Shown: positions 15,359 to 23,502, numbered from the stretch's first letter. The stretch: DNA of 38,240 bases from Devosia elaeis (GCF_001650025.1 NZ_LVVY01000098.1:1-38240); one strand, 5' to 3'. Made by a program: numbers and translations. Notes: generated from the sequence alone by a model not told the origin.

Positions 15359-16621
15359 ATGAGCGACCGCAGAGAGACCGACCGCGCCATCAATACGGTC
15401 TGGCGCGTCGAGCAGGCCCGCGTCATCGCCGGCCTTACGCGCATGGTCCGCGATATCTCGCTGGCCGAGGAACTGGCGCAGGAAGCCCTGATGGCAGCGC
15501 TGCGCGCCTGGCCGGAAAGCGGGGTGCCGCGCAATCCCGGCGCCTGGCTGATGCAGGCGGGCAAGCGCAAGGCCATCGACTATTTCCGGCACCGCAAGAT
15601 GGCGGCCGGCAAGCTGGAGGAAGTCGGCCGCATCCTGGAGGACGAGGTGCCTGACACCGAAACCGCCCTCCATGACCAGTTGGACGACGATGTGGGCGAC
15701 GACCTCCTGCGCCTGATCTTCACCTCCTGCCATCCCGTCCTGCCGCCCGAAAGCCGGGTGGCGCTGACCCTGCGGCTGATCGGCGGGCTGACCACCGAGG
15801 AAATCGCCCGGGCCTTCCTCGCCAGCGACACCACGATCGGCCAGCGCATCGTGCGCGCCAAACGCACCATCGCCGATGCCGGCGTTCCGTTCGAAGTGCC
15901 GCGCGGCGCCGAGCGCGAGGAGCGCGTCGCCTCGGTGCTGGGCGTGCTCTATCTCATCTTCAACGAAGGCTATTCCGCCACGGCCGGGCAGGACTGGATG
16001 CGCCCCCAGCTCTGCGAGGAAGCCATGCGGCTGGGCCGCATCCTGGCCGGGCTCATGCCCGAGGAACCGGAGGTTCATGGCCTCCTGGCGCTGATGGAAC
16101 TCCAGCATTCCCGCGCCGCGGCCCGCACCAATGGCAAGGGCGAGCCGGTGCTGCTGCCCGACCAGAACCGCGCCCTCTGGGACCAATTGATGATCCGGCG
16201 CGGTCTCGACGGCCTGGCCCGGGCCCAGCGGCTGGGCGGCGTGACCGGGCCCTATACGCTCCAGGCCGCCATCGCCGCCTGCCACGCCCGGGCCCGCAAG
16301 GCCGACGATACCGATTGGAGCCAGATCGCGGCGCTCTACGACCTGCTCAACCAGGTGACGCCCTCCCCCGTCATCGAGCTCAACCGCGCCGTCGCCATTT
16401 CCATGGCCCAGGGTCCGGCGGCCGCCCTGCCTCTGGTCGACGCCCTGCGCGAGGCCCCGCTGATGCAGAATTATCACCTGCTCTACGGCGTGCGCGGCGA
16501 CCTCTTGCGCAAGCTCGGCCGCCATAGCGAAGCCAATCTCGACTTCAGGAAAGCGGCGGAACTGACGCGGAACGAGCGGGAAAAGGCATTCCTGCTGGGG
16601 CGGGCGGCGGAGGAGGTTTAG
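15359..16621 (+). CDS. ECF RNA polymerase sigma factor (ECF42-like, long C-terminal domain)
   Basis: 420 residues, about twice an ordinary ECF sigma. Region 2 spans about 10-80 (RVIAGLTRMVRDISLAEELAQEALMAALRAWP) and region 4 about 115-175 (LTLRLIGGLTTEEIARAFL). A C-terminal DUF6596/TPR-like domain of about 230 residues includes LYLIFNEGYSAT and ALYDLLNQVTPSPVIELNRAVA. This is the ECF42 pattern, where the C-terminal extension is thought to replace an anti-sigma factor. The YCII/DGPF-type partner gene usual for this group is not in this window. The start at 15359 sits 9 bases after GGAGG; the ATG at 15350 directly abuts that site and was rejected. Confidence 0.9.
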   Translation: MSDRRETDRAINTVWRVEQARVIAGLTRMVRDISLAEELAQEALMAALRAWPESGVPRNPGAWLMQAGKRKAIDYFRHRKMAAGKLEEVGRILEDEVPDTETALHDQLDDDVGDDLLRLIFTSCHPVLPPESRVALTLRLIGGLTTEEIARAFLASDTTIGQRIVRAKRTIADAGVPFEVPRGAEREERVASVLGVLYLIFNEGYSATAGQDWMRPQLCEEAMRLGRILAGLMPEEPEVHGLLALMELQHSRAAARTNGKGEPVLLPDQNRALWDQLMIRRGLDGLARAQRLGGVTGPYTLQAAIAACHARARKADDTDWSQIAALYDLLNQVTPSPVIELNRAVAISMAQGPAAALPLVDALREAPLMQNYHLLYGVRGDLLRKLGRHSEANLDFRKAAELTRNEREKAFLLGRAAEEV

Positions 16622-16654
16622 GGCGTGCCATTCTGTCCAGACGCCATCGCTCCG

Positions 16655-16745
16655 GAAGACCTCATGGTGAGCTTGTCGAACCACGAGGTCGGGCACACCG
16701 ACACTGCCACGACCTCGTCCTTCGACAGGCTCAGGATGAGGTCTA
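16655..16745. repeat. Family 2 inverted-repeat element
   Basis: Third copy of the 857-954 element, in the same orientation, with outer arms AAGACCTCATGGTGAGC and GGCTCAGGATGAGGTCTA. It lies between the converging sigma-factor and response-regulator genes. Confidence 0.85.
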
Positions 16746-16778
16746 CGGGTGGGTTAGCGCACAGATGAGCGCTTTCGC

Positions 16779-17150
16779 CTACGCCGCCGCGTTCTCCGCC
16801 AGGTCGAACTTGGCTTCCAGGATGGCCCGGTCGAAGGGCTTCATCATGTAATCGTCGGCCCCGGCCTTGAGCGCCAGGGCGATGGCGCCGATATCGTTCT
16901 CGACCGTGCAATAGATGACGCGCGGCTTCTCGCCGCCGACATAGGCCCGCAGCAATTTGAGGAATTCCAACCCGCTCATGATCGGCATGTTCCAATCGAG
17001 CAGGATCGTGTCCGGCATCTGCTGGCGGCACTTGTCGATGGCTTCCTGGCCATCCTCGGCTTCGTCCACGCTGTAGTCGAGATCTTCCAGTATCCGGCGG
17101 GCGACTTTGCGCACGACGCTTGAATCATCGACGATGAGGCACGTGCGCAT
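16779..17150 (-). CDS. CheY-like single-domain response regulator
   Basis: 123 residues, a receiver domain only. It has acidic pair Asp8/Asp9 (IVDDSS), phospho-acceptor Asp52 (ILLDWNMP), a Thr in YCTVEND and the conserved Lys in MMKPFDRAIL. There is no output domain, so it should act by binding a partner. It lies downstream of chpT on the same strand, 73 bp after its stop, so it may take part in the same phosphorelay. It is not obviously CpdR or DivK by sequence. The start at 17150 was chosen because the receiver fold begins there; a longer frame adds 15 unrelated residues. Confidence 0.88.
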   Translation of the reverse strand: MRTCLIVDDSSVVRKVARRILEDLDYSVDEAEDGQEAIDKCRQQMPDTILLDWNMPIMSGLEFLKLLRAYVGGEKPRVIYCTVENDIGAIALALKAGADDYMMKPFDRAILEAKFDLAENAAA

Positions 17151-17223
17151 GGAACACCCCGCATATCCGGACATCAAGCCGAATATGCGCGGCAATCCTT
17201 GGTGAATGGTTAGCGCGGGACGC

Positions 17224-17904
17224 CTATTCGGCCGCCTCGGCCTTGGCCTGGGGAATGGCGGTGAAGAAGAACATCTCGTTCTCCAGCCCGATATTGAGCT
17301 CCATGTCGGTCATGCGCGCCAGAAGCCCGGTATAGAAGGGCTGGATGCCCCGCGCATCGACCGAGCCTTCTTCCGGCATGCCCGAGAGCAGGCCCGCCGA
17401 CCCGGAGGGCACCAGCGTCTTCTGCCGCTTTTCCGGATCGCTTTTCGAGGTGAATTCGAACTTCTCCGCGCCCGCGGGGCCGGTGATCGAGGCCCTGACC
17501 TGCCCACCGCGCGGCACCGAGCCGGCCGCGATCAGCAGCATGTTCATGAACAGCTTGGCCTTGTGCTTGGGCAGGAGGATCAGCGGCACGTTCCATTCGA
17601 GATCGGCCTTTTCGATCTCGAACAGGATGCGCGCCACCCGCTCGCATTCGCGCGTATCGATATCGGTGCCGGCGGTGGAGGAGGCCCCATAGGCCAGGCG
17701 GGCGAATTCGAGCTTGGCGCGGCTCTGCTTGGCGGCGCTGGCGATCAGGTCGCGCGCGCCCTCGGCCATTTCCCCCTGGGCCGGGTCGGACAGCACTTCG
17801 AGCCCGTTGCCGATGGCGCCGATGGGATTGATGAGGTCGTGGCAGACCCGGGAGCACAGCATGGCGGCGAGGTCCGTTGCCTTGAGCTCGATAATGTCTG
17901 CCAT
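17224..17904 (-). CDS. chpT: Histidine phosphotransferase ChpT
   Basis: 226 residues. The N-terminal helix pair carries phosphorylated His22 in SRVCHDLINPIGAIGNGLEVL, followed by a degenerate ATPase-like domain (about 90-215) that contacts receivers. This matches ChpT/DUF2328, which passes phosphate from the hybrid kinase CckA to CtrA and CpdR. Its presence about 3 kb from ctrA fits a shared cell-cycle locus. Start ATG 17904 has GGAG nine bases upstream; frames starting earlier (17919, 17946) lack this and add non-conserved residues. Confidence 0.94.
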   Translation of the reverse strand: MADIIELKATDLAAMLCSRVCHDLINPIGAIGNGLEVLSDPAQGEMAEGARDLIASAAKQSRAKLEFARLAYGASSTAGTDIDTRECERVARILFEIEKADLEWNVPLILLPKHKAKLFMNMLLIAAGSVPRGGQVRASITGPAGAEKFEFTSKSDPEKRQKTLVPSGSAGLLSGMPEEGSVDARGIQPFYTGLLARMTDMELNIGLENEMFFFTAIPQAKAEAAE

Positions 17905-17979
17905 GGTGCTTTTCTCCATAGGGCGCCGGCGGGCGGCTCGAATCAATATTGGGACATTAAAGCGGCTTGCCCGGGCGCA

Positions 17980-18480
17980 CTACCTGATCGACAGGCTTTT
18001 GGACAGAACCTGCCAATGCTCGGCCCCGCGCAGCGCCGCCGCATCGGGCGCCAGCAGGAACGCCTCGCGGTTGGAGGCCGAATAGAACAGGAACAGCCGC
18101 TGCTTGTAGAGCACGTAAATCGCCGGATCGGCATCCGAGACGAAGCCGCGCGACATGCTCATGGCGCCGTGGCCGCCATATTGGGGCGCGTAGATTTCCG
18201 GCGCCCGTCGGAACACATCCCGATTGGCCTCATTGGCGAAAATCCAGGGCGCGCCCATCCATTCCAGCTCCAGCCCCGGCCGCCCCGGCGCCGGCGCGGC
18301 CTCGGTGAAATAGGAGACCGGGTCCATGCCACCCAGGGCATAGCCGGTCAGGGGATCGGTGAGGACATAACTGGCCAGCGATTGCGCCGCGCTCTGCTGC
18401 ACCATGGCCGGAAAGAGCCCGAAAAGCGGCAGAACAAGGGCGATCATGGTTAAGATTTGTTTAGAGATTTGCTTCATCAT
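17980..18480 (-). CDS. Exported YHS-like domain protein
   Basis: 166 residues. A basic start plus hydrophobic segment (about 9-34, ending SAAQS) is a likely signal peptide. A YHS-like domain follows: GYALGGMDPVSYF, then WIFANEANRDVFRRAPEIYAPQYGGHGAMSMSRG. The cysteine usual in the YGG-x-C-A part of many relatives is replaced by Gly (QYGGHGA), so metal binding by the standard residues is doubtful. Function unknown. It is upstream of chpT on the same strand, 75 bp apart, and divergent from eipA. Start is one of two adjacent ATGs (18480 or 18477). Confidence 0.75.
   Translation of the reverse strand: MMKQISKQILTMIALVLPLFGLFPAMVQQSAAQSLASYVLTDPLTGYALGGMDPVSYFTEAAPAPGRPGLELEWMGAPWIFANEANRDVFRRAPEIYAPQYGGHGAMSMSRGFVSDADPAIYVLYKQRLFLFYSASNREAFLLAPDAAALRGAEHWQVLSKSLSIR
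18450..18464. promoter_or_regulatory. CtrA-like motif inside the start of the YHS gene
   Basis: TTAA-GATTTGT-TTAG fits the CtrA spacing with one mismatch, but lies in codons 6-11 of the YHS-like gene. It could serve the divergent eipA promoter, or be chance in an AT-rich signal-peptide stretch. Confidence 0.3.
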
Positions 18481-18529
18481 CAATCCGAATGATCGGCGCG
18501 CTGGCGTCCCAATTCTGACGCATCAGACC

Positions 18530-18544
18530 TTAAGGTCTTCGTAA
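18530..18544 (+). promoter_or_regulatory. Candidate CtrA box upstream of eipA
   Basis: TTAA-GGTCTTC-GTAA matches TTAA-N7-TTAA with one mismatch, only 26 bp before the eipA start. In Brucella, eipA is reported as a direct CtrA target, which fits. Confidence 0.5.
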
Positions 18545-18569
18545 AAGCGTGATCCGAGGGAGATCGAAC

Positions 18570-19139
18570 ATGTTCAAGCGACTAGCCCTGCTCGCAGCAT
18601 TTCTCGCGGCTCTGGCCATGCCGGTCGGCCCCGCCTTCGCCCAGGGCTCGCTCAGCGACACCTTTTCGGGCGACGAACTGGTCGAGAGCGGCCAGCAATT
18701 CTTCGGCTCCGCGGCGCAGGGGCTCGCCTCCCTTGTCGAGCGCGCGGTCAGCCAGTTCGGCCTGCCCAATGGCTATATCCTGGGCGAGGAGGCCGGCGGC
18801 GCATTGATAATCGGCGCCAAATATGGCGAAGGCACCCTCTATACCCGCAATGCCGGCCAATATTCGATCTTCTGGCAGGGCCCCTCCATCGGCTTCGACG
18901 TCGGCGGCGACGGCTCCAAGGTGATGATGCTGGTCTATAATCTCTCCACCATCGAGGAAATCCTGGGCCGCTATCCCGGCGTCGATGGCTCGGCCTATGT
19001 GCTGGGTGGCTTCGGCATGACCGTGACCAAGCGCGGCAATGTGGTGGTGGTGCCCATCCGCTCCGGCGTCGGCGCCCGACTGGGCATCAATGTGGGCTAC
19101 CTCAACTTCACCAATCAGCCGACCTGGAATCCGTTCTGA
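18570..19139 (+). CDS. eipA: Periplasmic DUF1134 protein, EipA-like
   Basis: 189 residues. Signal peptide (about 1-24, ending PAFAQ), then the DUF1134 domain: SGDELVESGQQFFGSAAQGLASLVE, GYILGEEAGGALIIGAKYGEG and the C-terminal GARLGINVGYLNFT. Brucella EipA of this family is needed for envelope integrity. The pairing with chpT and ctrA nearby matches the Brucella locus as I remember it, which supports orthology. GAGGGAG lies upstream of the chosen ATG; an ATG-like start seven codons earlier is less likely. A CtrA-like box overlaps the promoter region and a strong terminator follows. Confidence 0.88.
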   Translation: MFKRLALLAAFLAALAMPVGPAFAQGSLSDTFSGDELVESGQQFFGSAAQGLASLVERAVSQFGLPNGYILGEEAGGALIIGAKYGEGTLYTRNAGQYSIFWQGPSIGFDVGGDGSKVMMLVYNLSTIEEILGRYPGVDGSAYVLGGFGMTVTKRGNVVVVPIRSGVGARLGINVGYLNFTNQPTWNPF

Positions 19140-19163
19140 TCCACAGCGTCGATCACATCCGCT

Positions 19164-19190
19164 AAAGCCGGGGCCGCAAGCCCCGGCTTT
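19164..19190 (+). terminator. Terminator of eipA
   Basis: AAAGCCGGGGC/GCCCCGGCTTT around CGCAA, a perfect 11-bp stem, 24 bp after the stop. The T run is short. Confidence 0.8.
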
Positions 19191-19311
19191 GTCGTGACGG
19201 AACCGGACAAACCCGTTAGGGTTAACGAGGACCAAAGATGGCCTTGCCGGGCCTTTGCTGCCAGATAGTCGCTGAGACTGACGGGCGGTCCGGCCGCCGG
19301 AGAGATGTTCG

Positions 19312-20481
19312 ATGCTGATCGAGAACATCATGTATTTCGCGCTCGGCCTGCTGGCGGCAGGATTGATCGCGCTCGTCATCATGCCCGCCGTGTGGAAACG
19401 CGCCGTAAGGCTGACCAAGCGCCGCATCGAGGCTGCCACCCCGATCACCATGGCCGAGTTCCGCGCCGACAAGGATCAGCTCCGGGCCGAATTCGCCCTG
19501 TCCACCCGCCGGCTGGAAATGAATGTCGAGGCCCTGCGCAAGCGGCTGGCCGAACAGCTCAGCGACGTCAACCAGAAGCGCACCGATCTCGGCGCGCTCA
19601 AGGCCGAGCGGGAAAAGCATCTCGAAATCGTGCGCGAACTCGAGGCCCGCGAGGCCGATCTGCGCGCCCGGGTGCTGGAGCTGGAAAAGGAAGGCGCCGA
19701 CCTGGCCCAGCGCTTGCGCATGCGCGACCGGGAGCTCGAGACCCGGTCGGGCGAGATCGAGACCCTGCGCCATTCGCTGCGCGGCGGCCTGCCCTCGGCC
19801 ACCGAGATCGACGGCCTGGCGCTTTCGGGCAGCTATAATGACGATGTCGAACGGCTCACCACCGCCCTCGCCATCGAGCGCAAGCGCGCCGCCTTTCTGG
19901 AAGAGCAGGCCCACAGCCTGATCGCGCGGCTCGAAAAATCCGATCGCCGCAGCGCCGAGACCAGCGCCGCCATTGCGCAGATGCGCGAAGCCCTGTCCGG
20001 CCGCGATGCCGAGCGGGAGGCCAATGCAGAAGAACTGGTCGTCGCCGAGGCCCGTATCGCCAGTGCCGAAAACCGGCTCAATGCGCTGCTGGCCGAAACC
20101 AGCCAGACCGTTGCCCGCAGCGAGGGCCGCGCCGAGCAATTGCTGGCCGACAAGCTTTCCATGGAAGACGAGCTCGAAAAGCTCCGCAACAAGGTCAGCG
20201 ATGTCGAGGCCAATATCATGGCCGATTGGGAAACCGAGCGCTTCGAGGAAGCCTTCCTGCGCGAAAAGCTCAACGACATCGCCGCCAGCGTCAGCCGCCT
20301 GGTCTATGCCGTGGACAATGACGCCCCCGCCAATGCCTTTCCCGAGGAAAGCCTGTTCGACCGCGTCCAGCGCTTTGCCGATGACGGGGAAAGCCAGGAC
20401 CTGCTGCCCAATCCCGGCGAAAGCCAGCGCGGCTCGGTGACCGACCGCCTGGCGGCCCTCCGGGAAATCCAGGGGCGGTAG
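19312..20481 (+). CDS. Membrane-anchored coiled-coil protein of unknown function
   Basis: 389 residues. One N-terminal membrane helix (about 5-27, YFALGLLAAGLIALVIMPAVW) is followed by a basic patch (KRAVRLTKRR), then a long heptad-rich region (about 50-160 and 180-300) with many E/R/L residues. The tail is acidic and less structured (about 330-389). It most likely forms a long rod in the cytoplasm, tethered to the inner membrane. I recognise it only as a conserved hypothetical of Rhizobiales. Its place beside eipA and chpT hints at an envelope or division role, but this is inference. Confidence 0.75.
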   Translation: MLIENIMYFALGLLAAGLIALVIMPAVWKRAVRLTKRRIEAATPITMAEFRADKDQLRAEFALSTRRLEMNVEALRKRLAEQLSDVNQKRTDLGALKAEREKHLEIVRELEAREADLRARVLELEKEGADLAQRLRMRDRELETRSGEIETLRHSLRGGLPSATEIDGLALSGSYNDDVERLTTALAIERKRAAFLEEQAHSLIARLEKSDRRSAETSAAIAQMREALSGRDAEREANAEELVVAEARIASAENRLNALLAETSQTVARSEGRAEQLLADKLSMEDELEKLRNKVSDVEANIMADWETERFEEAFLREKLNDIAASVSRLVYAVDNDAPANAFPEESLFDRVQRFADDGESQDLLPNPGESQRGSVTDRLAALREIQGR

Positions 20482-20531
20482 GCCTCTCTCTACGGCATTC
20501 TTCTCGCTTGTTCACTCGCCCGGATCGTCCG

Positions 20532-20872
20532 CCACGGAAGATGGATCCCCGGGACAAGCCCCGGTGATAACGATGGAGGCGATATCGGACCTCATCCTTA
20601 AGAGGAGGCTTGAGGGAGGGGGCCATCAGTGGATGACTGAACTACCCCACCCACCGCTCGTCACCCTTGGGCCCGACCCGAGGGCGTTTGCCATGCACCC
20701 AAAAACAAAGAACCCTCGGGTCAAGCCCGGGGGTGACGATCCAGATTGGGTTAGATCGTGGCTCTTTATGCTTCCCCCACTGAAGAGGGAGAGAGCGATA
20801 GAAATGTGTCCGTTAAAACGTGAAACGATCTATCCCCACGCAGTTCGGCCCTCGGGTCTGACCCGAGGACAG
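20532..20872. repeat. Cluster of family 1 REP-like half elements
   Basis: The 426-bp gap between two converging genes holds no gene. It contains four GC palindromes of family 1: CCCCGGGACAAGCCCCGG at 20547-20564, GGGCCCGACCCGAGGG near 20670, CTCGGGTCAAGCCCGGG near 20714, and CCCTCGGGTCTGACCCGAGG near 20850. Copies are degenerate and in mixed orientation. Confidence 0.7.
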
Positions 20873-20907
20873 AGCCGTGTTCGTGGAGGCACGGCGATCG
20901 GCAAAAC

Positions 20908-21255
20908 CTATTCCGCCGCTATGCGCACGCTGCGCAGCAATTCGCCGCTGCCCGCGTCGAAGATCGAGAGCGTCACCGCGCCGCCGAGCTGGTGGGTGAC
21001 CTGCACCGTTCCATCGCTGTTGATCGCCGAGAGCACCTCGGCCCCGGCCGGGATCGATACGGTCTCGGCCACGGCCGGCGGCGGGCTGTCGCGCATGACG
21101 CGATAGACAAGCGCGAAGCCAATCGCCATAAAGCCCAGCAACAAGATGCCCATCGAGACGGCGAACGACCGGCGGGCTTTTCCCAGCATGGCCAATGCTT
21201 CCGGCGACAATTCGGTGTCGGCGGCTTGGTTCTGGTTCTGATCAGGATTGCTCAT
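20908..21255 (-). CDS. Small single-pass membrane protein, function unknown
   Basis: 115 residues. A polar N-terminus rich in Asn/Gln (about 1-28) precedes one membrane helix (about 31-50, FAVSMGILLLGFMAIGFALVY). The C-terminal periplasmic domain is about 60 residues (VSIPAGAEVLSAINSDGTVQVTHQ ... LLRSVRIAAE) and looks like a beta-rich fold. Homologues beside rluD occur in related bacteria as far as I recall, but no function is known to me. Its start codon shares two bases with the rluD start on the other strand (CATG at 21253-21256). Confidence 0.75.
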   Translation of the reverse strand: MSNPDQNQNQAADTELSPEALAMLGKARRSFAVSMGILLLGFMAIGFALVYRVMRDSPPPAVAETVSIPAGAEVLSAINSDGTVQVTHQLGGAVTLSIFDAGSGELLRSVRIAAE

Positions 21256-22285
21256 GGCGGATGACACCGATTTCGAGGTTGAGGGCGAACCCATTGCGTT
21301 TGCGGTCGACCAGTCCATGGCCGGCGGGCGGCTCGATGCCGTGCTGGCCGGAGCCCAGCAGGCGCTGAGCCGCAACCGCATCAAGGACCTGATCCTGGCG
21401 GGCGCCGTCAGCGTGGACGGCAAGCCGATTGGTGAACCCAAATACCGATTGAAGGGCGGCGAGACAATCGTGCTTGTGGCCCCGCCCCCCGAAGATCCCG
21501 AACCGCAGCCGGAAGATATCCCGCTCGACATCCTCTATGAGGACGATCACCTCATCGTCATCAACAAGCCCGTGGGCATGGTGGTGCATCCCGCGCCCGG
21601 CTCGCCCTCGGGCACGCTGGTCAATGCGCTGATCCATCATTGCGGCGACAGCCTCAAGGGCATAGGCGGGGTCAAGCGCCCCGGCATCGTGCATCGGCTC
21701 GACAAGGACACGTCCGGCGTCATGGTCGCGGCCAAGACGGAAAAGGCGCACAAGCATCTCTCCGAGCAATTTGCCGATCATGGCCGCACAGGCCCCCTGC
21801 ATCGCGCCTATATCGCCTATGCCTGGGGCGCCACCCAATCGGGCATGGGCACTGTCGATGCCCCGCTGGGTCGCGATCCCGGCAATCGGCTGAAACAGGC
21901 GGTGCTGAAATCCGGCCGCGAGGCGATCACCCATTATGCCGTCGAGGCCCGGTTCGGCGGCGATGGCTGGGACATCACCCGCATCCAATGCCAGCTCGAG
22001 ACCGGCCGCACCCACCAGATCCGCGTCCACATGGCCCATATCGGCCATCCCCTGGTCTCGGACCTGCTCTATGCGCCCGGCTTCGCCACCAAAGTCAACA
22101 AGCTGCCCGAGCCCCTGGCCAACATCATCCGCAATCTCGGTCGCCAGGCCCTGCACGCTGCCGAACTCGGCTTCGAGCACCCCCAGACCGGGGAGGAAAT
22201 GCTGTTCGAGGCACCATTGCCGGACGACTTGCAGGAACTCGAAGACGCGCTCGAAAGTTATGACCGGTCGGTCGCGCGCTCGTAA
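21254..22285 (+). CDS. rluD: 23S rRNA pseudouridine synthase RluD-like
   Basis: 343 residues. S4 RNA-binding domain at about 20-80 (GGRLDAVLAGAQQALSRNRIKDLI), linker, then the RluA-type catalytic domain with the signature HRLDKDTSGV (catalytic Asp about 150) and TGRTHQIRVHMAHIGHPLVSD. It should make pseudouridines in 23S rRNA; RluA/C/D specificities cannot be separated with certainty by eye, but the S4 domain favours RluC/RluD. ATG 21254 has AGGA six bases upstream; a TTG two codons earlier is less likely. A family 1 repeat follows the stop. Confidence 0.9.
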   Translation: MADDTDFEVEGEPIAFAVDQSMAGGRLDAVLAGAQQALSRNRIKDLILAGAVSVDGKPIGEPKYRLKGGETIVLVAPPPEDPEPQPEDIPLDILYEDDHLIVINKPVGMVVHPAPGSPSGTLVNALIHHCGDSLKGIGGVKRPGIVHRLDKDTSGVMVAAKTEKAHKHLSEQFADHGRTGPLHRAYIAYAWGATQSGMGTVDAPLGRDPGNRLKQAVLKSGREAITHYAVEARFGGDGWDITRIQCQLETGRTHQIRVHMAHIGHPLVSDLLYAPGFATKVNKLPEPLANIIRNLGRQALHAAELGFEHPQTGEEMLFEAPLPDDLQELEDALESYDRSVARS

Positions 22286-22295
22286 TATCCGGGGT

Positions 22296-22364
22296 CGTCA
22301 TCACCGGGCTTGCCCCGGTGATCCAAATCCTCCGTGAACTGCCCGGACAGGCCGGGCAATGACG
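22296..22364. repeat. Bipartite family 1 REP-like repeat
   Basis: ATCACCGGG/CCCGGTGAT around CTTGC (22300-22322) and TGCCCGG/CCGGGCA around ACAGG (22340-22358). Same plan as the copy at 742-821. It lies 10 bp after rluD. The remaining 250 bp to rpoH holds no gene; TATAAT at 22527-22532 may be a -10 element. Confidence 0.8.
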
Positions 22365-22613
22365 GCTATCAGGGAAAGAAGCGGCCTCTCACACAGACGT
22401 GTTTGAACCTTCCGGCCTTTTATCGTATTATGCCGATGAAAGACGTCGAGCCGGTTTGGAACCCTATCCAATTTGTAACGTTTCTTGGGGTCCCGGCCTC
22501 TTAAATTCGACAAAGTGCAACCTATATAATCCTCATGTCAGCCAATGTGCCTAAGGGACCTTGGCCGATTTTCCGCCCGCACGCAGCGGGGGATAGTGAA
22601 AGGGGGGGCGTCC

Positions 22614-23480
22614 ATGGCCCAGTCCAATCTGCCAGTCCTCTCGTCCGAAGGGGGCCTCAGCCGGTATCTTCAGGAAATCCGCAAGTTCCCCATGCTGGAG
22701 CCGGATGAAGAATACATGCTGGCCAAACGCTACAAGGAACATGCCGATCCCGGCGCGGCGCAGAAGCTGATCACCAGCCACCTGCGCCTGGTCGCCAAGA
22801 TCGCCATGGGTTATCGCGGCTATGGCCTGCCCATTTCCGAGGTCATCTCGGAAGGCAATGTGGGCCTGATGCATGCCGTCAAGCGCTTCGAGCCCGAAAA
22901 GGGCTTCCGCCTGGCGACCTACGCCATGTGGTGGATCCGCGCCGCCATTCAGGAATATGTCCTGCGCTCCTGGAGCCTGGTCAAGATCGGCACCACCGCC
23001 GCCCAGAAGCGCCTGTTCTTCAACCTGCGCAAGGTGAAGGGGCAGATCGCCGCCCTGGATGACGGTTCGCTCCATCCCGACCAGATCAAGCAGATCGCCA
23101 CCACCCTCAACGTCACCGAGGAAGACGTGGTGTCGATGAATTCGCGCCTGTCCGGCGATGCCTCGCTCAATTCGCCCATGCGGGCCGATGAAGGCTCATC
23201 GGAATGGCAGGATTGGCTGGTCGACGACACGCCCGACCAGGAAACCACCTTGGGCGAGACGGAGGAATTCGACGAGCGCATGGGCATGCTGAACTCGGCG
23301 ATGGACGTGCTCAACGAGCGCGAGCGCGCCATTTTCCAGGCTCGGCGCCTGCAGGACAACCCCTCCACGCTCGAGGAATTGGCCCAGCAATACGATGTCA
23401 GCCGCGAGCGCATCCGCCAGATCGAGGTCCGCGCCTTCGAAAAGGTCCAGGACGCCGTGCGCCAGGCCGCCGGCGCGTAA
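22614..23480 (+). CDS. rpoH: RNA polymerase heat-shock sigma factor RpoH (sigma-32)
   Basis: 288 residues. Region 2 (about 20-130) carries ITSHLRLVAKIAMGYRGYGLPISEVISEGNVGLMHAVKRFEP-type core-binding sequence and TYAMWWIRAAIQEYVLRSWSLVKIGTT. The sigma-32-specific RpoH box QKRLFFNLR follows, then region 4 (about 225-285) with a helix-turn-helix (TLEELAQQYDVSRERIRQIE). It directs transcription of chaperone and protease genes; ftsH next door is a common member of that regulon. The ATG at 22614 was chosen by homology and a purine-rich GAAAGGGGGGG upstream. Confidence 0.96.
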   Translation: MAQSNLPVLSSEGGLSRYLQEIRKFPMLEPDEEYMLAKRYKEHADPGAAQKLITSHLRLVAKIAMGYRGYGLPISEVISEGNVGLMHAVKRFEPEKGFRLATYAMWWIRAAIQEYVLRSWSLVKIGTTAAQKRLFFNLRKVKGQIAALDDGSLHPDQIKQIATTLNVTEEDVVSMNSRLSGDASLNSPMRADEGSSEWQDWLVDDTPDQETTLGETEEFDERMGMLNSAMDVLNERERAIFQARRLQDNPSTLEELAQQYDVSRERIRQIEVRAFEKVQDAVRQAAGA

Positions 23481-23502
23481 AGCTCCGATTGCACCGCATA
23501 TG

